A program made the translations under genes and the position numbers. Positions 31,434-39,508 of a stretch of DNA of 45,444 nt are shown piece after piece; position 1 is the stretch's first letter, and each line of letters begins with the position of its first letter. This DNA is from Acidobacteriota bacterium (GTDB lineage: Bacteria; Acidobacteriota; Thermoanaerobaculia; Multivoradales; JAGPDF01). The notes beneath the pieces were generated by a model. That model saw nothing but the letters and a program-made list of their open reading frames with translations, searched no databases and was not told where the DNA came from. Location: the NCBI GenBank assembly GCA_012521815.1, contig JAAYLR010000111.1:1-45444 (forward strand), written 5' to 3'.

Positions 31434-32900
31434 GTGGGCGAGATGCAACGGCGACTGGAAGGCAGACGGTGGCTCGTCCCCACCGGTGCCGCCGCGGTAC
31501 TCACGGCCGTCACCTTCACGCTGTCAGCCGCCGGCGTCAATCCCGCCGCGGCGGGTCAGCTCTTCCTCATCACCGTCCTCCTCCTCGCCACCTGGGGAGG
31601 CCTCGGGATCGGGGTGACGGCGGCGCTCGTCGCCACCGCCGCCTTCAACGTCTTCTTTCTCCCCCCTACCGGAACGTTCGACATCGCCGACGCGAGCAAC
31701 TGGGTCGCGCTTGCCTCCTTCCTCGCCGCGGCGGTGCTCGCGAGCCGCCTGGTGGTCCGGGCCCGCCGGCAGGCGCAGACCGCGCTCGCCAGAGCTACCG
31801 AGATCGAAGCCCTCTACCGGCTCGGCATCGAGCTCTTCACGGCCGCGGTGGGCACCCGGAGCCTCGCGCACACCGCCACGGAGGCGGTCCGCGCCACCGG
31901 CGCCGCCGCCGGTGGCCTTGCCCTCTTCCGCGGCGAGGGAGAGCTGGTGTTCCCCGACTGGTTCGGCGAGGTCCCCGACGGTACCGTGCGGCAGCGGATC
32001 GCGAGCCTCCGGGTCCACGGCCAGACGCTCGAGTTCCCGGCCACGCGAGGGACTGACCTCTACCTGCCGCTGCTGACGGGAGAAGAGCCGGTGGGCGCCC
32101 TGGTGGCACGCGCGACCGAGGCCACCCGCAGCGCCCTGGAGTCCGCCGCCCGGCTGCTCGCCCTCGCCCTCGAGCGCGACCGCCTGCTCGCCGATCGCTC
32201 CCGCCTCGAGGCGCTGCGCGAGAGCGAGGCACTCAAGACCGCGCTGCTGCGCGCAGTCTCTCACGACCTCTCCTCGCCGCTGACCGTCATGGGGATCCAG
32301 GTCGACGGGCTGCGGCGCGAGCTCGGCCCGTACCCGGAGCTCGGAAGCCGGCTCGCGGCGCTCACGGCGCAGATCGGGCTGCTCCAGCGCCGGATCGGCA
32401 ACCTGCTCTCTTTCGCCCGGCTCGAAGCCGGACAGATCGAACCTCACCCCGAGCCGCTGCCGGTTCCGGATCTCGTGCGCGCGGCCCGGGAGAGCCTCTC
32501 GCTCCCCCGTCCCGAGCGACCGGTCGCGGTGGAGATCGCGCCCGACTGTCCCGATCTCCTCGTCGACCCCTCTCTAGCCCTCGAGATCCTCGTCAACCTG
32601 CTGGAGAACGCCGACCGGGCCTCGCCGCCGGGCGAGGCCCTCGAGATCCGGGGGGGTCGTCATCCCACGCTCCCGGCGAGGATCCGCCTCGGCGTTCTCG
32701 ACCGCGGCCCGGGGCTGACGGAGCTCGGGGAGGAGGGGCAGGAGATCGATGCCGCGAACGTGCAGCCACGTGGACTCGGCCTCGAAATCGCCCGCAGCTT
32801 CGCCGGCGCCAGCGGCGGCGCGATCCGGCTCACGCGGCGGCACGGTGGCGGCACCTGCGCCTGGGCGGATCTGCCCGCCGCGGCCAGCGGAGAGCCCTGA
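31434..32900 (+). CDS. KdpD-like sensor histidine kinase (DUF4118-GAF-HisKA-HATPase)
   Basis: 488-residue inner-membrane kinase. It has a DUF4118 region of about four membrane segments (residues 15-105, with AAFNVFFLPPTGTFDI), a GAF-like region (about 125-250), a HisKA dimerisation domain with phospho-acceptor His277 in AVSHDLSSPLTVMG, and an HATPase domain with NLLENADRASPPG, LDRGPGLTEL and RGLGLEIARSF. It corresponds to the C-terminal half of KdpD and lacks the N-terminal KdpD/USP sensor domains. The start is GTG 31434 or ATG 31443. The response regulator gene shares its last base (TGATG), so the pair is coupled. Confidence 0.9.
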   Translation: MGEMQRRLEGRRWLVPTGAAAVLTAVTFTLSAAGVNPAAAGQLFLITVLLLATWGGLGIGVTAALVATAAFNVFFLPPTGTFDIADASNWVALASFLAAAVLASRLVVRARRQAQTALARATEIEALYRLGIELFTAAVGTRSLAHTATEAVRATGAAAGGLALFRGEGELVFPDWFGEVPDGTVRQRIASLRVHGQTLEFPATRGTDLYLPLLTGEEPVGALVARATEATRSALESAARLLALALERDRLLADRSRLEALRESEALKTALLRAVSHDLSSPLTVMGIQVDGLRRELGPYPELGSRLAALTAQIGLLQRRIGNLLSFARLEAGQIEPHPEPLPVPDLVRAARESLSLPRPERPVAVEIAPDCPDLLVDPSLALEILVNLLENADRASPPGEALEIRGGRHPTLPARIRLGVLDRGPGLTELGEEGQEIDAANVQPRGLGLEIARSFAGASGGAIRLTRRHGGGTCAWADLPAAASGEP

Positions 32901-33586
32901 TGCCCCGCCGCCCACGCCTCCTGGTGGTCGACGACGACCCGGCGATCCGCGAAGGGCTCTGCGAGGAGCTCGAGGCCGCCGGCTACGACACCCTCGCCGC
33001 CGCCGACGGCGAACGGGCCCGGGAGCTCTTCCTCGCCGAGGAGCCCGATCTCGTGCTCACCGACCTCGCAATGCCGCGACTCGACGGCTTCGGTCTGGTG
33101 CGCGCGATCCGCCGGACCCATCGCACCCCGGTGCTCGTCCTCTCGGTGCGCGGCGGGGAGTCGGACAAGATCCGCGCCCTCGATCTCGGCGCCGACGACT
33201 ACGTGACCAAGCCGTTCTCGGTGCCGGAACTGCTCGCCAGGGTCCGCACCCAGCTGCGACGCGCCGCCCCACCGAGCTCCCGGTTGCGGTTCCCCGACCT
33301 GGAGATCGATCTCGACCGGCGCCGCGTGCGGCAGGGGGAGCGGGAGATCCACCTCACACCCACCGAGCTCGCGATCCTCGAGGTGCTCGCCCGCAACGCC
33401 GGCCGTCCGGTCTCGGCGCGGCAGCTGATCGCGAAGGTCTGGGGTGCCGAAGAAGCGAGTGCCGACACGGTGCGGGTCCACGTCGGCTCGCTGCGGCGCA
33501 AGCTCGAACCCGACCCCTCGGCGCCCCGCTATCTCGTCACCGAGCCCTGGGTCGGCTACCGGTTCCTCGCCGAACCGATCGAGTAG
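32900..33586 (+). CDS. KdpE-like OmpR-family response regulator
   Basis: 228-residue regulator with a receiver domain (acidic pocket DDD at 11-13, phospho-acceptor Asp55 in LVLTDLAMP, Lys104 in YVTKPF) and a winged-helix OmpR-type output domain (about residues 125-225, with HLTPTELAILEVLARNAG and DTVRVHVGSLRRKLEPDP). The ending YRFLAEPIE resembles KdpE. It would be phosphorylated by the kinase directly upstream and probably controls the permease gene 67 nt downstream. The ATG start overlaps the kinase stop by one base. Confidence 0.93.
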   Translation: MPRRPRLLVVDDDPAIREGLCEELEAAGYDTLAAADGERARELFLAEEPDLVLTDLAMPRLDGFGLVRAIRRTHRTPVLVLSVRGGESDKIRALDLGADDYVTKPFSVPELLARVRTQLRRAAPPSSRLRFPDLEIDLDRRRVRQGEREIHLTPTELAILEVLARNAGRPVSARQLIAKVWGAEEASADTVRVHVGSLRRKLEPDPSAPRYLVTEPWVGYRFLAEPIE

Positions 33587-33653
33587 GGCCCTTCCGGGTT
33601 TCTTTCTCGTTCGTTCCGGTCTCCCTCGTCACCGTCCCTCTACGCTGAGGGCG

Positions 33654-35648
33654 ATGACCGTCTCCGCGCCGCCGACGGCGCCGGTTTCGCTGCGCCAGCG
33701 CGCCTCGCGCACCGTCTTCGGGGCGCCGAAGGACCCGACCGACCGCGGCGTCTTCCACCGGATGTCGCTCGTCGCCTTCCTCGCCTGGGTCGGCCTCGGC
33801 GCCGACGGCCTCACCTCGTCGTCCTACGGCCCCGAGGAGGCGTTTCGTGCGCTCGGCGCGCACACCTACCTCGCCCTCGCGCTGGCGGCGGCAACCGCCT
33901 TCACCGTCTGGCTCCTCTCCGCCTCGTACCGGAGCGTCATCGAGCACTTTCCGACCGGCGGTGGCTACGTCGTGGCTTCTCACCTGCTCGGGCCCCGGCT
34001 CGGCCTCGTCTCGGGCGCCGCGCTGGTGGTCGACTACGTCCTGACGAGCGCCGTCTCCATCGCCTCCGGAGGCAACGCCCTCTTCAGCTTCCTGCCGGCC
34101 GACTGGGCCGCCTGGAAGCTGCCGCTCGAGGTGGCCATGATCGCGCTGCTCATGGTGCTCAACCTTCGCGGCGTCAAGGAGAGCGTCTCGGCCCTCCTTC
34201 CGGTGTTCCTCCTCTTCCTCGCCACCCACGTGCTGCTCATCGGCTGGGCGGTAGCGAGCCACCTCGGCGACGCGCCGACCGTGGCGGCCGAGCTGCGTTC
34301 CAGCTTCGACCAGGGTCTGGCGACGATCGGGACCGGCGGCATGGTGCTCCTCTTCCTGCGCGCCTACTCGCTCGGCGGCGGCACCTACACCGGTATCGAG
34401 GCGGTCTCCAACGGGCTCCAGATCATGCGCGAGCCGAGGGTCCAGACCGGCAAGCGCACCATGACCTACATGGCGGTCTCGCTCGCTTTCACCGCCGGCG
34501 GGATCCTCGTCGCCTATCTGCTCCTGAAGGTCGTTCCCGTGCCCGGCAAGACGCTCAATGCCGTGCTCGCCGAGGCCACCTTCGGGGGCTGGCGGCTCGG
34601 CGGGCTGCCGCTCGGCGCCTGGCTCGTGCCGCTCACGCTCCTCTCGGAAGGCCTGCTCCTCTTCGTCGCCGCCCAGGCCGGTTTCATCGCCGGCCCGCGC
34701 GTGATGGCGAACATGGCGATCGACTCGTTTCTCCCCCATCGCTTCGCCGCCCTCTCCGAACGGCTGACGATGCACAACGGGGTTCTCGTGATGGGCAGCG
34801 CCGCCCTCGCGCTCCTCTTCTACACCGAAGGCAACATCCACCTGCTCGTGGTGATGTACTCCATCAACGTCTTCCTCACCTTCACCCTCTCGCAGGCCGG
34901 GATGAGCCGCTTCTGGTGGCAGCGGCGCGACCTGGCCGAGCGCCGCCGGCATCTCGCCCTTCACGGACTCGCCCTCGCGATGTGCGCCAGCATTCTCGGC
35001 ATCACGCTGGTCGAGAAGTTCCGGCACGGCGGCTGGCTCACGGTCACGCTGACCTCGGTCCTCGTCATCCTCTGTCTGGGAATCCACGCCCATTACGGGC
35101 GCGCCAAGACGGGGCTCCGGCAGCTCGACGAGATCCTGGGGTCGTTGCCGACCGGCGGCAGGCCGAACCGGGAACCGCTCGACCCCACCGCGCCGACCGC
35201 CCTGATCCTGGTCCGTTCTTTCGACGGCCTCGGCGTGCACCTCCTGCTCTCGGTACTGCGGACTTTCCCGGGGCTCTACCGGCAGTTCGTCTTCGTCGGT
35301 ATCGCCGTCGTCGACTCCGGCTCTTTCAAGGGACGCCAGGAGATCGAGTCGTTGCAAGCGGCGACGCGGACCGATCTCGAGCGGTACGTGGCGCTCACCC
35401 GCCGGCTCGGTTTCGCCGCCGACTTCGCCACCGCCACCGGCATCGACGTCGTCGAGGAGGGGACCGCGCTCACGACCGAGCTCGCCCGGCGCTACCCCCG
35501 CGCCACGGTGATGGCGGGCAAGCTCGTCTTTCGCCGCGAGCGCTGGTTCCACGGCCTGCTGCACAACGAGACCTCGGCGGCGATCCAGCGCCGGCTGCAG
35601 TGGCTCGGGGTGCCGATGGTGATCCTCCCGGTACGGGCGAGCACCTAG
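33654..35648 (+). CDS. APC-superfamily permease, KimA-like; probable potassium importer
   Basis: 664-residue inner-membrane protein with an APC fold: about 12 membrane segments in residues 35-490 and a soluble C-terminal domain (about 510-664) of Rossmann/USP-like appearance. The start region GLGADGLTSSSYGPEEAF matches the SSDALSSVAYGTE-type motif of KimA/YdaO and KUP-like potassium importers, and FPTGGGYVVASHLLGP is the APC TM3 pattern. Position behind a KdpD/KdpE-like pair supports potassium; an amino-acid substrate remains possible. The ATG at 33654 is the first start after the regulator gene; the frame is open farther upstream inside that gene. Confidence 0.8.
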   Translation: MTVSAPPTAPVSLRQRASRTVFGAPKDPTDRGVFHRMSLVAFLAWVGLGADGLTSSSYGPEEAFRALGAHTYLALALAAATAFTVWLLSASYRSVIEHFPTGGGYVVASHLLGPRLGLVSGAALVVDYVLTSAVSIASGGNALFSFLPADWAAWKLPLEVAMIALLMVLNLRGVKESVSALLPVFLLFLATHVLLIGWAVASHLGDAPTVAAELRSSFDQGLATIGTGGMVLLFLRAYSLGGGTYTGIEAVSNGLQIMREPRVQTGKRTMTYMAVSLAFTAGGILVAYLLLKVVPVPGKTLNAVLAEATFGGWRLGGLPLGAWLVPLTLLSEGLLLFVAAQAGFIAGPRVMANMAIDSFLPHRFAALSERLTMHNGVLVMGSAALALLFYTEGNIHLLVVMYSINVFLTFTLSQAGMSRFWWQRRDLAERRRHLALHGLALAMCASILGITLVEKFRHGGWLTVTLTSVLVILCLGIHAHYGRAKTGLRQLDEILGSLPTGGRPNREPLDPTAPTALILVRSFDGLGVHLLLSVLRTFPGLYRQFVFVGIAVVDSGSFKGRQEIESLQAATRTDLERYVALTRRLGFAADFATATGIDVVEEGTALTTELARRYPRATVMAGKLVFRRERWFHGLLHNETSAAIQRRLQWLGVPMVILPVRAST

Positions 35649-35818
35649 TGCCAACGCTTCTCCCGGAGACGATCGCCCCCACCCCGCGGGGCAGTCTTCC
35701 GGGAAAGCGGCCCCCGGGGGTATCGTGGGCGGGTACCGGCGGCCGGCGGAGGCGCGCCCGGAGCGGTCGCCTGAAGTCGTTTCCAGCGGGTGCATGATCC
35801 GAATACGGAGGAATGCTC

Positions 35819-36829
35819 ATGCTCGAGAAGATCGGAGTCATCGGCGGCGGTTTCATCGGCGGCGTGCTCGTGCAGGAGATCGCCCAGCGCCGGCTCGCCC
35901 GCGAGGTCGGGCTCGTGGACCCGGCGCCGATGGTCAACCCGGCGGATCCGGAGGAGCGCCAGGCGGTGGTGCGGCGGCAGTCGGTGGCGATCGGCAAGAG
36001 CCTCGACATCTTCGAGGGGCTGCCGGTGGTGAGCCGCGACGTCCGCCTCGTCGGCACCAAGGACTACTCCGCGCTCGCCGGCGCCGAGCTGGTCATCAAC
36101 ACCGCCGGCGTGCCGCGCAAGGCCCGCCCGGACGGCACCTTCCCGAGCCGGGAGGAGCTGCTCGCGATCAACCTGAAGGTCACGATCGAGGTCGCCCGGG
36201 GGATCGCGCAGTTCTGCCCCGAGGCGATGATCATCTCGATCGCCAACCCGCTCGACGCCATCGTCTTCACCCTCGACAAGCGTCTCGCGCCGCCGAAGAA
36301 CCGGCTGGTGGGGATGGCCGGGGTGCTCGACTCGGCCCGCTACCGGGCGTTCGTCGCCGAGGCCGCGAACGTCTCGGTGGAGAACGTCAACGCGATCGTC
36401 CTCGGCGGTCACGGCGACGACATGGTGCCGGTGCGCAGCTCCTGCCTGATCGCCGGCCTCCCGGTCGAGCGGTTCCTCGACGCCGACACCCTCCTGCGGA
36501 TCGAGAACCGCACCCGCAAGGCGGGGGGCGAGGTCGTCGGCCTGCTCGGCTTCGGCTCCGCCTTCGTCTCGCCGGCCTGGTCGGCGCTCGAGATGGCCGA
36601 GGCGATCATCTTCGACAAGCGCAAGATCCTGCCGGTCTGCGCGAAGCTCGAAGGAGAATACGGCGTCGACGGCCTCTTCTGCGGGGTCCCGGCGATCCTC
36701 GGGCGCAACGGCGTCGAGCAGGTCATCGAGCTCGACCTGACCGCCGAGGAGAAGGCGGCGTTCGCCAAGTCGGTCGCCGGTGTCGCGAAGACGTGCGAGG
36801 AGGCGGGAGCGATGCTCGCCACCCTCTGA
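35819..36829 (+). CDS. mdh: Malate/lactate dehydrogenase family protein, probably malate dehydrogenase
   Basis: NAD-dependent oxidoreductase of 336 residues interconverting malate and oxaloacetate. It shows the dinucleotide motif GVIGGGFIGG, NTAGVPRKA with the substrate-binding Arg that favours malate over lactate, SIANPLDA, MAGVLDSARYR and the catalytic His in GGHGDD. Two insertions stand out: about 17 extra residues between VDPAPM and GKSLDI in the NAD-binding half, and about five in the mobile active-site loop (RPDGTFPSREEL). GGAGG is 7 nt before ATG 35819; an earlier in-frame ATG at 35813 is too close to the ribosome site. It stands alone. Confidence 0.87.
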   Translation: MLEKIGVIGGGFIGGVLVQEIAQRRLAREVGLVDPAPMVNPADPEERQAVVRRQSVAIGKSLDIFEGLPVVSRDVRLVGTKDYSALAGAELVINTAGVPRKARPDGTFPSREELLAINLKVTIEVARGIAQFCPEAMIISIANPLDAIVFTLDKRLAPPKNRLVGMAGVLDSARYRAFVAEAANVSVENVNAIVLGGHGDDMVPVRSSCLIAGLPVERFLDADTLLRIENRTRKAGGEVVGLLGFGSAFVSPAWSALEMAEAIIFDKRKILPVCAKLEGEYGVDGLFCGVPAILGRNGVEQVIELDLTAEEKAAFAKSVAGVAKTCEEAGAMLATL

Positions 36830-36893
36830 GAGCCGGACGCAGTCGCCGGCCTCGATTTCGGGCCGCCCTCTCGCCGCCGTGTCCCACGACGGC

Positions 36894-36922
36894 TTGACGG
36901 CGGCCTTTTCTGAACATATGCT
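36894..36922 (+). promoter_or_regulatory. Promoter of the DUF134-radical SAM-NifX operon
   Basis: TTGACG (36894-36899; five of six to TTGACA), a 17-nt spacer and TATGCT (36917-36922; four of six) form the best promoter in the window. Transcription would begin near 36929, 54 nt before the DUF134 ATG. A 20-bp inverted repeat overlaps the -10. Confidence 0.65.
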
Positions 36923-36927
36923 CAGAA
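36908..36927. promoter_or_regulatory. Inverted repeat overlapping the -10, probable DUF134 operator
   Basis: TTCTGAACATATGCTCAGAA is a 20-bp palindrome centred on CATATG with nine of ten pairs matching; only the A36914/C36921 pair fails. It covers the -10 hexamer and extends to the likely transcription start, an arrangement suited to repression. The regulator encoded just downstream is the obvious candidate to bind it; that is inference. Confidence 0.6.
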
Positions 36928-36982
36928 CATCGGGCGCTCCGGACGTCGGATACCCCCGGACAATCGCATCGAAACCATCCGC

Positions 36983-37396
36983 ATGGCCCGCCCTCCGCAC
37001 CCGCGCCGCATCGCCCTCTCCTGTCCGGGAGCCGGCTTTCGGCCGCTTGACCGGCCCGTGCGCGGGACCCCGGTCCTCACCCTCGGCCTCGACGGGCTCG
37101 AGGCGCTGCGCCTCGCCGATCTCGAAGGGCTCTACCAGGAGGCCGCGGCGGAGCGGATGGGGGTCTCGCGCCCGACCTTCGCCCGCGTCCTCACCCGCGC
37201 CCGCGCGGTGGTCGCCGAAGCGCTCGTGGAGGGGAAGGTGCTCGTGATCGGGGCGGTGCCCTCGCGCCCGGGGGCGGACGAACCGCTCCCCTGCCCGCTC
37301 CACGGGGGCGAACGCCGGCGCGGCCGGGCCTGCCGTTGCGGGAGGCTCGATACGCCCTGCGATCCGGGGCCGGAGGGCCCCGAGGAGATCTCATGA
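36983..37396 (+). CDS. DUF134 (UPF0251) family predicted DNA-binding regulator
   Basis: 137-residue protein with the DUF134 pattern: ARPPHPRRIALSCPG start, LTLGLDGLEALRLADLEGL, then a sigma70-region-4-like helix-turn-helix QEAAAERMGVSRPTFARVL at about residues 52-70. The C-terminus holds several cysteines (CPLHGG, then CRCGRLDTPC), suggesting a metal or Fe-S site that could sense the cofactor. The family is commonly found beside NifX/NifB-like metal-cofactor proteins, as here. It is the first gene of the operon, behind a promoter with an overlapping palindrome, and overlaps the radical SAM gene by 4 nt (ATGA). Confidence 0.87.
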   Translation: MARPPHPRRIALSCPGAGFRPLDRPVRGTPVLTLGLDGLEALRLADLEGLYQEAAAERMGVSRPTFARVLTRARAVVAEALVEGKVLVIGAVPSRPGADEPLPCPLHGGERRRGRACRCGRLDTPCDPGPEGPEEIS

Positions 37397-38385
37397 CCAC
37401 GCGCAAGCTCCGGGACCGCTCACCCGGCGGCCACGTCTACGGCCCGGTGCCGAGCCGCCGGTTCGGCGCCAGCCTCGGCGTCGACGCGGTGCCGTACAAG
37501 ATCTGCTCGTTCGACTGTACCTACTGCCAGCTCGGTCCCACCGGCACCCTGACGGCCCGGCGGCGGCGGTTCTACCCGGTCGAGACGATCCTCGCCGAGG
37601 TCGCGGCGCGGCTCGCCGACGGCCCCGCGCCCGACGTCATCACCCTCGCCGGCTCCGGCGAGCCGACGCTCGACAGCGGGCTCGGCGAGCTCATCGCCGG
37701 CCTGAAGCGGCTCGCGGCGGTGCCGGTGGTGCTGCTGACCAACGGCTCGCTCTTCCACCGCCCGGCGGTGCGCGCCGCGGCGGCGAAGGCCGACATCGTG
37801 GTCCCGAGCCTCGACGCCGGCGACGAGGCGACCTTCCAGGCCGTCAACCGGCCGGCCCCGGGTCTGACGCTCGCCCGCGTCGTGGCCGGTCTCGAGGCGT
37901 TCCGCGCCTCTTTCCAGGGGCGTCTCTGGCTCGAGGTGATGGTGATGGACGGCGTCAACGACAGCCCGGAGCAGCTCGCCCGGATCGCCGTCCTCGCCCG
38001 CCGGATCGGCGCCGAGAAGGTCCAGCTCAACACCCCGGTGCGCCCGACGTTCGACGAGCGGGCGCGGCCGCTGAGCGCCGAACGCCTCGCCGCCTGCTGC
38101 GCCCATTTCGATCCGCCCGCCGAGCCGATCGCCGACTTCCGCGCCCGGGGCCCCGGCGCGGAGCCGCTCACGGCCGCCGACGACGAGCGGGTGCTCGCGC
38201 TGCTCGGCCGCCGCCCCTGCACGCTCGACGATCTCGCCGCCGGCCTGCAGCTCCACCCGGCCGAGGTGGGCAAGGCGCTCGGCCGCCTCGAGCGGGCGGG
38301 CGCGATCGCCGGCCACCAGCGCGGCGGCCGCCGCTACTGGATCGCCACACGCGGCGACCAGCCACCTTCCGAGAGGGGCCTTTGA
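37393..38385 (+). CDS. Radical SAM protein (COG0731-like) with C-terminal winged-helix-like domain
   Basis: 330-residue radical SAM enzyme. The start YGPVPSRRFGASLGVDAVP, the cluster-binding CSFDCTYCQLG (CxxxCxxC) and LAGSGEPTLDSGLGELI are characteristic of the COG0731 Fe-S oxidoreductases that accompany DUF134 and NifX-like genes; the reaction is unknown. The last 60 residues (DDERVLALLGRRPCTLDDLAAGL, in two parts) look like a winged helix (LHPAEVGKALGRLERAGAI), which could bind nucleic acid or be an interaction domain. GAGGAG precedes the ATG, which overlaps the DUF134 stop. The NifX-like gene follows after 88 nt. Confidence 0.88.
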   Translation: MTTRKLRDRSPGGHVYGPVPSRRFGASLGVDAVPYKICSFDCTYCQLGPTGTLTARRRRFYPVETILAEVAARLADGPAPDVITLAGSGEPTLDSGLGELIAGLKRLAAVPVVLLTNGSLFHRPAVRAAAAKADIVVPSLDAGDEATFQAVNRPAPGLTLARVVAGLEAFRASFQGRLWLEVMVMDGVNDSPEQLARIAVLARRIGAEKVQLNTPVRPTFDERARPLSAERLAACCAHFDPPAEPIADFRARGPGAEPLTAADDERVLALLGRRPCTLDDLAAGLQLHPAEVGKALGRLERAGAIAGHQRGGRRYWIATRGDQPPSERGL

Positions 38386-38473
38386 ACCCTCTCGTCAACC
38401 CCATCCGGCGGCTGCCGGGCGCGCGGACGCTCCCGGGCTGCCGGCCTTTCTCGACCCCAAGGAGTCACACCCC

Positions 38474-38896
38474 ATGAAGAAGATCGCCGTTCCGCTCGCC
38501 GCCGGCGCGTTCTCCTCCCACTTCGGAGGCGCCGACGCTTTCGCTTTCTTCACCGCCGAGGAGGGCAGCGAGGAGATCACCTCGGCCGCCATCGTGGCCG
38601 CTCCCCCGCACGAACACGGCGCCTTCCCGCGCTGGCTCTCCGAGCAGGGGATCTGCGCGGTGCTCGCCGGCGGGATGGGGCAGCGCGCGAGCGCCATCCT
38701 CACCGCCGCGGGCATCGACGTGGTGCTCGGCCTCGAAGGGGGAGATCCGGAGGTCATGGCCCGCGACTACCTGGCCGGCCGGCTCACCTCGAAGGGCTCG
38801 CTCTGCAGCGGAGGCCATGGCGTCGGCTGCGGCGGCCACGATCACGATCACGGCCACCATCATCACCACCACCATCATCACCGGCACGGCGAATGA
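38474..38896 (+). CDS. NifX/NafY-type cofactor-binding protein with Cys/His-rich metal tail
   Basis: 140-residue protein of the dinitrogenase iron-molybdenum cofactor biosynthesis family (NifX/NifB C-terminal/MTH1175 type), which carries metal-sulfur clusters. The domain (residues 1-105) opens KKIAVPLAAGAFSSHFGGADAF and includes LAGGMGQRA. A metal-binding tail follows: CSGGHGVGCGG, then 13 histidines including a run of nine. The tail could chelate nickel, zinc or other divalent metal, uncommon for this family. AAGGAG lies 9 nt before the ATG. It is the last gene of the DUF134 operon and converges on yjjX-hypB-hypA. Confidence 0.87.
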   Translation: MKKIAVPLAAGAFSSHFGGADAFAFFTAEEGSEEITSAAIVAAPPHEHGAFPRWLSEQGICAVLAGGMGQRASAILTAAGIDVVLGLEGGDPEVMARDYLAGRLTSKGSLCSGGHGVGCGGHDHDHGHHHHHHHHHRHGE

Positions 38897-38907
38897 GCCG
38901 GCGGTGA

Positions 38908-38941
38908 CCGGGAGGGGCAGCTAGCCGGCTGCCTCTCCCGG
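38908..38941. terminator. Convergent hairpin, probable bidirectional terminator
   Basis: A 14-bp stem with one G-T pair (38908-38921 against 38928-38941) and a 6-nt loop lies between the NifX-like gene and yjjX, overlapping the last codons of the latter. It is among the strongest hairpins in the window. There is no T run on either strand, so termination may need Rho, or the hairpin may instead protect the 3' ends. Confidence 0.5.
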
Positions 38942-39502
38942 CCCCGGCTCCCGCAGCGGGATCAGCGCGAGGACGACCGGCTGCTCGTAGAGCGCGCGGC
39001 GGTCGATCGCCCCGCCGGTGAGCAGGCCGACCGCGCCGTCGGCCTGCTTCGAGTTCTCGCGCCCGAAGAGGCGATCGCACGCCTCCCCGAGCTCGACGCC
39101 GGCGCGCACCAGCGCCGCCAGGGCCGGCGGGAGGAGGAAGGTGGCGCTGCGCGCCAGCCCCTCGCCGCGCGCGCTCGCGGCGACGACCCAGGCGAAGGCG
39201 GCGAGCCCTTCGGCCCGCTCCTCGACGCCCCCTTCGATACCGATCCAGAGATCGGCCTCGGGCCGTGCCGCGCGGGCGGCGAGCACCCGGGCGCGGGCGC
39301 CCTGGAGCGTCTCGGCCTCCGAGAACGGCTGCTCGGCCACTCCGGACGGAACCGCCACGGCCTCCGCCCGGACCTCTCGCCCGGGGAAGGCGAGCCGGCA
39401 GCCGGCCGCCGCCGCCCGGCCCTTGACCGGGTTGGACGAAGCGACGATCAGGAACAGCGGCCGGTCAGACCGCGGCGGGCCGGCCGCCGGAGAGCCGCCC
39501 AC
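38921..39502 (-). CDS. Inosine/xanthosine triphosphatase (YjjX/DUF84 family)
   Basis: 193-residue house-cleaning NTPase that hydrolyses ITP/XTP and keeps non-canonical purines out of nucleic acids. The opening VASSNPVKGRAAAAG corresponds to the VGTTNPVK motif, followed by VPSGVAEQPFSEAETLQGA, the acidic WIGIEGGVEE and FGRENSKQADGAVGLLTGG. All are family marks. It follows hypB by 6 nt on the same strand, so it is probably expressed with hypA-hypB though unrelated in pathway. Confidence 0.9.
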   Translation of the reverse strand: MGGSPAAGPPRSDRPLFLIVASSNPVKGRAAAAGCRLAFPGREVRAEAVAVPSGVAEQPFSEAETLQGARARVLAARAARPEADLWIGIEGGVEERAEGLAAFAWVVAASARGEGLARSATFLLPPALAALVRAGVELGEACDRLFGRENSKQADGAVGLLTGGAIDRRALYEQPVVLALIPLREPGPGEAAG

Positions 39503-39508
39503 GGCCCC

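Noticed and set aside
38830-38890. Repetitive CAC/CAT stretch considered as a repeat array
   Set aside because: It is a run of His codons in frame at the 3' end of the NifX-like gene; no spacer-repeat structure.
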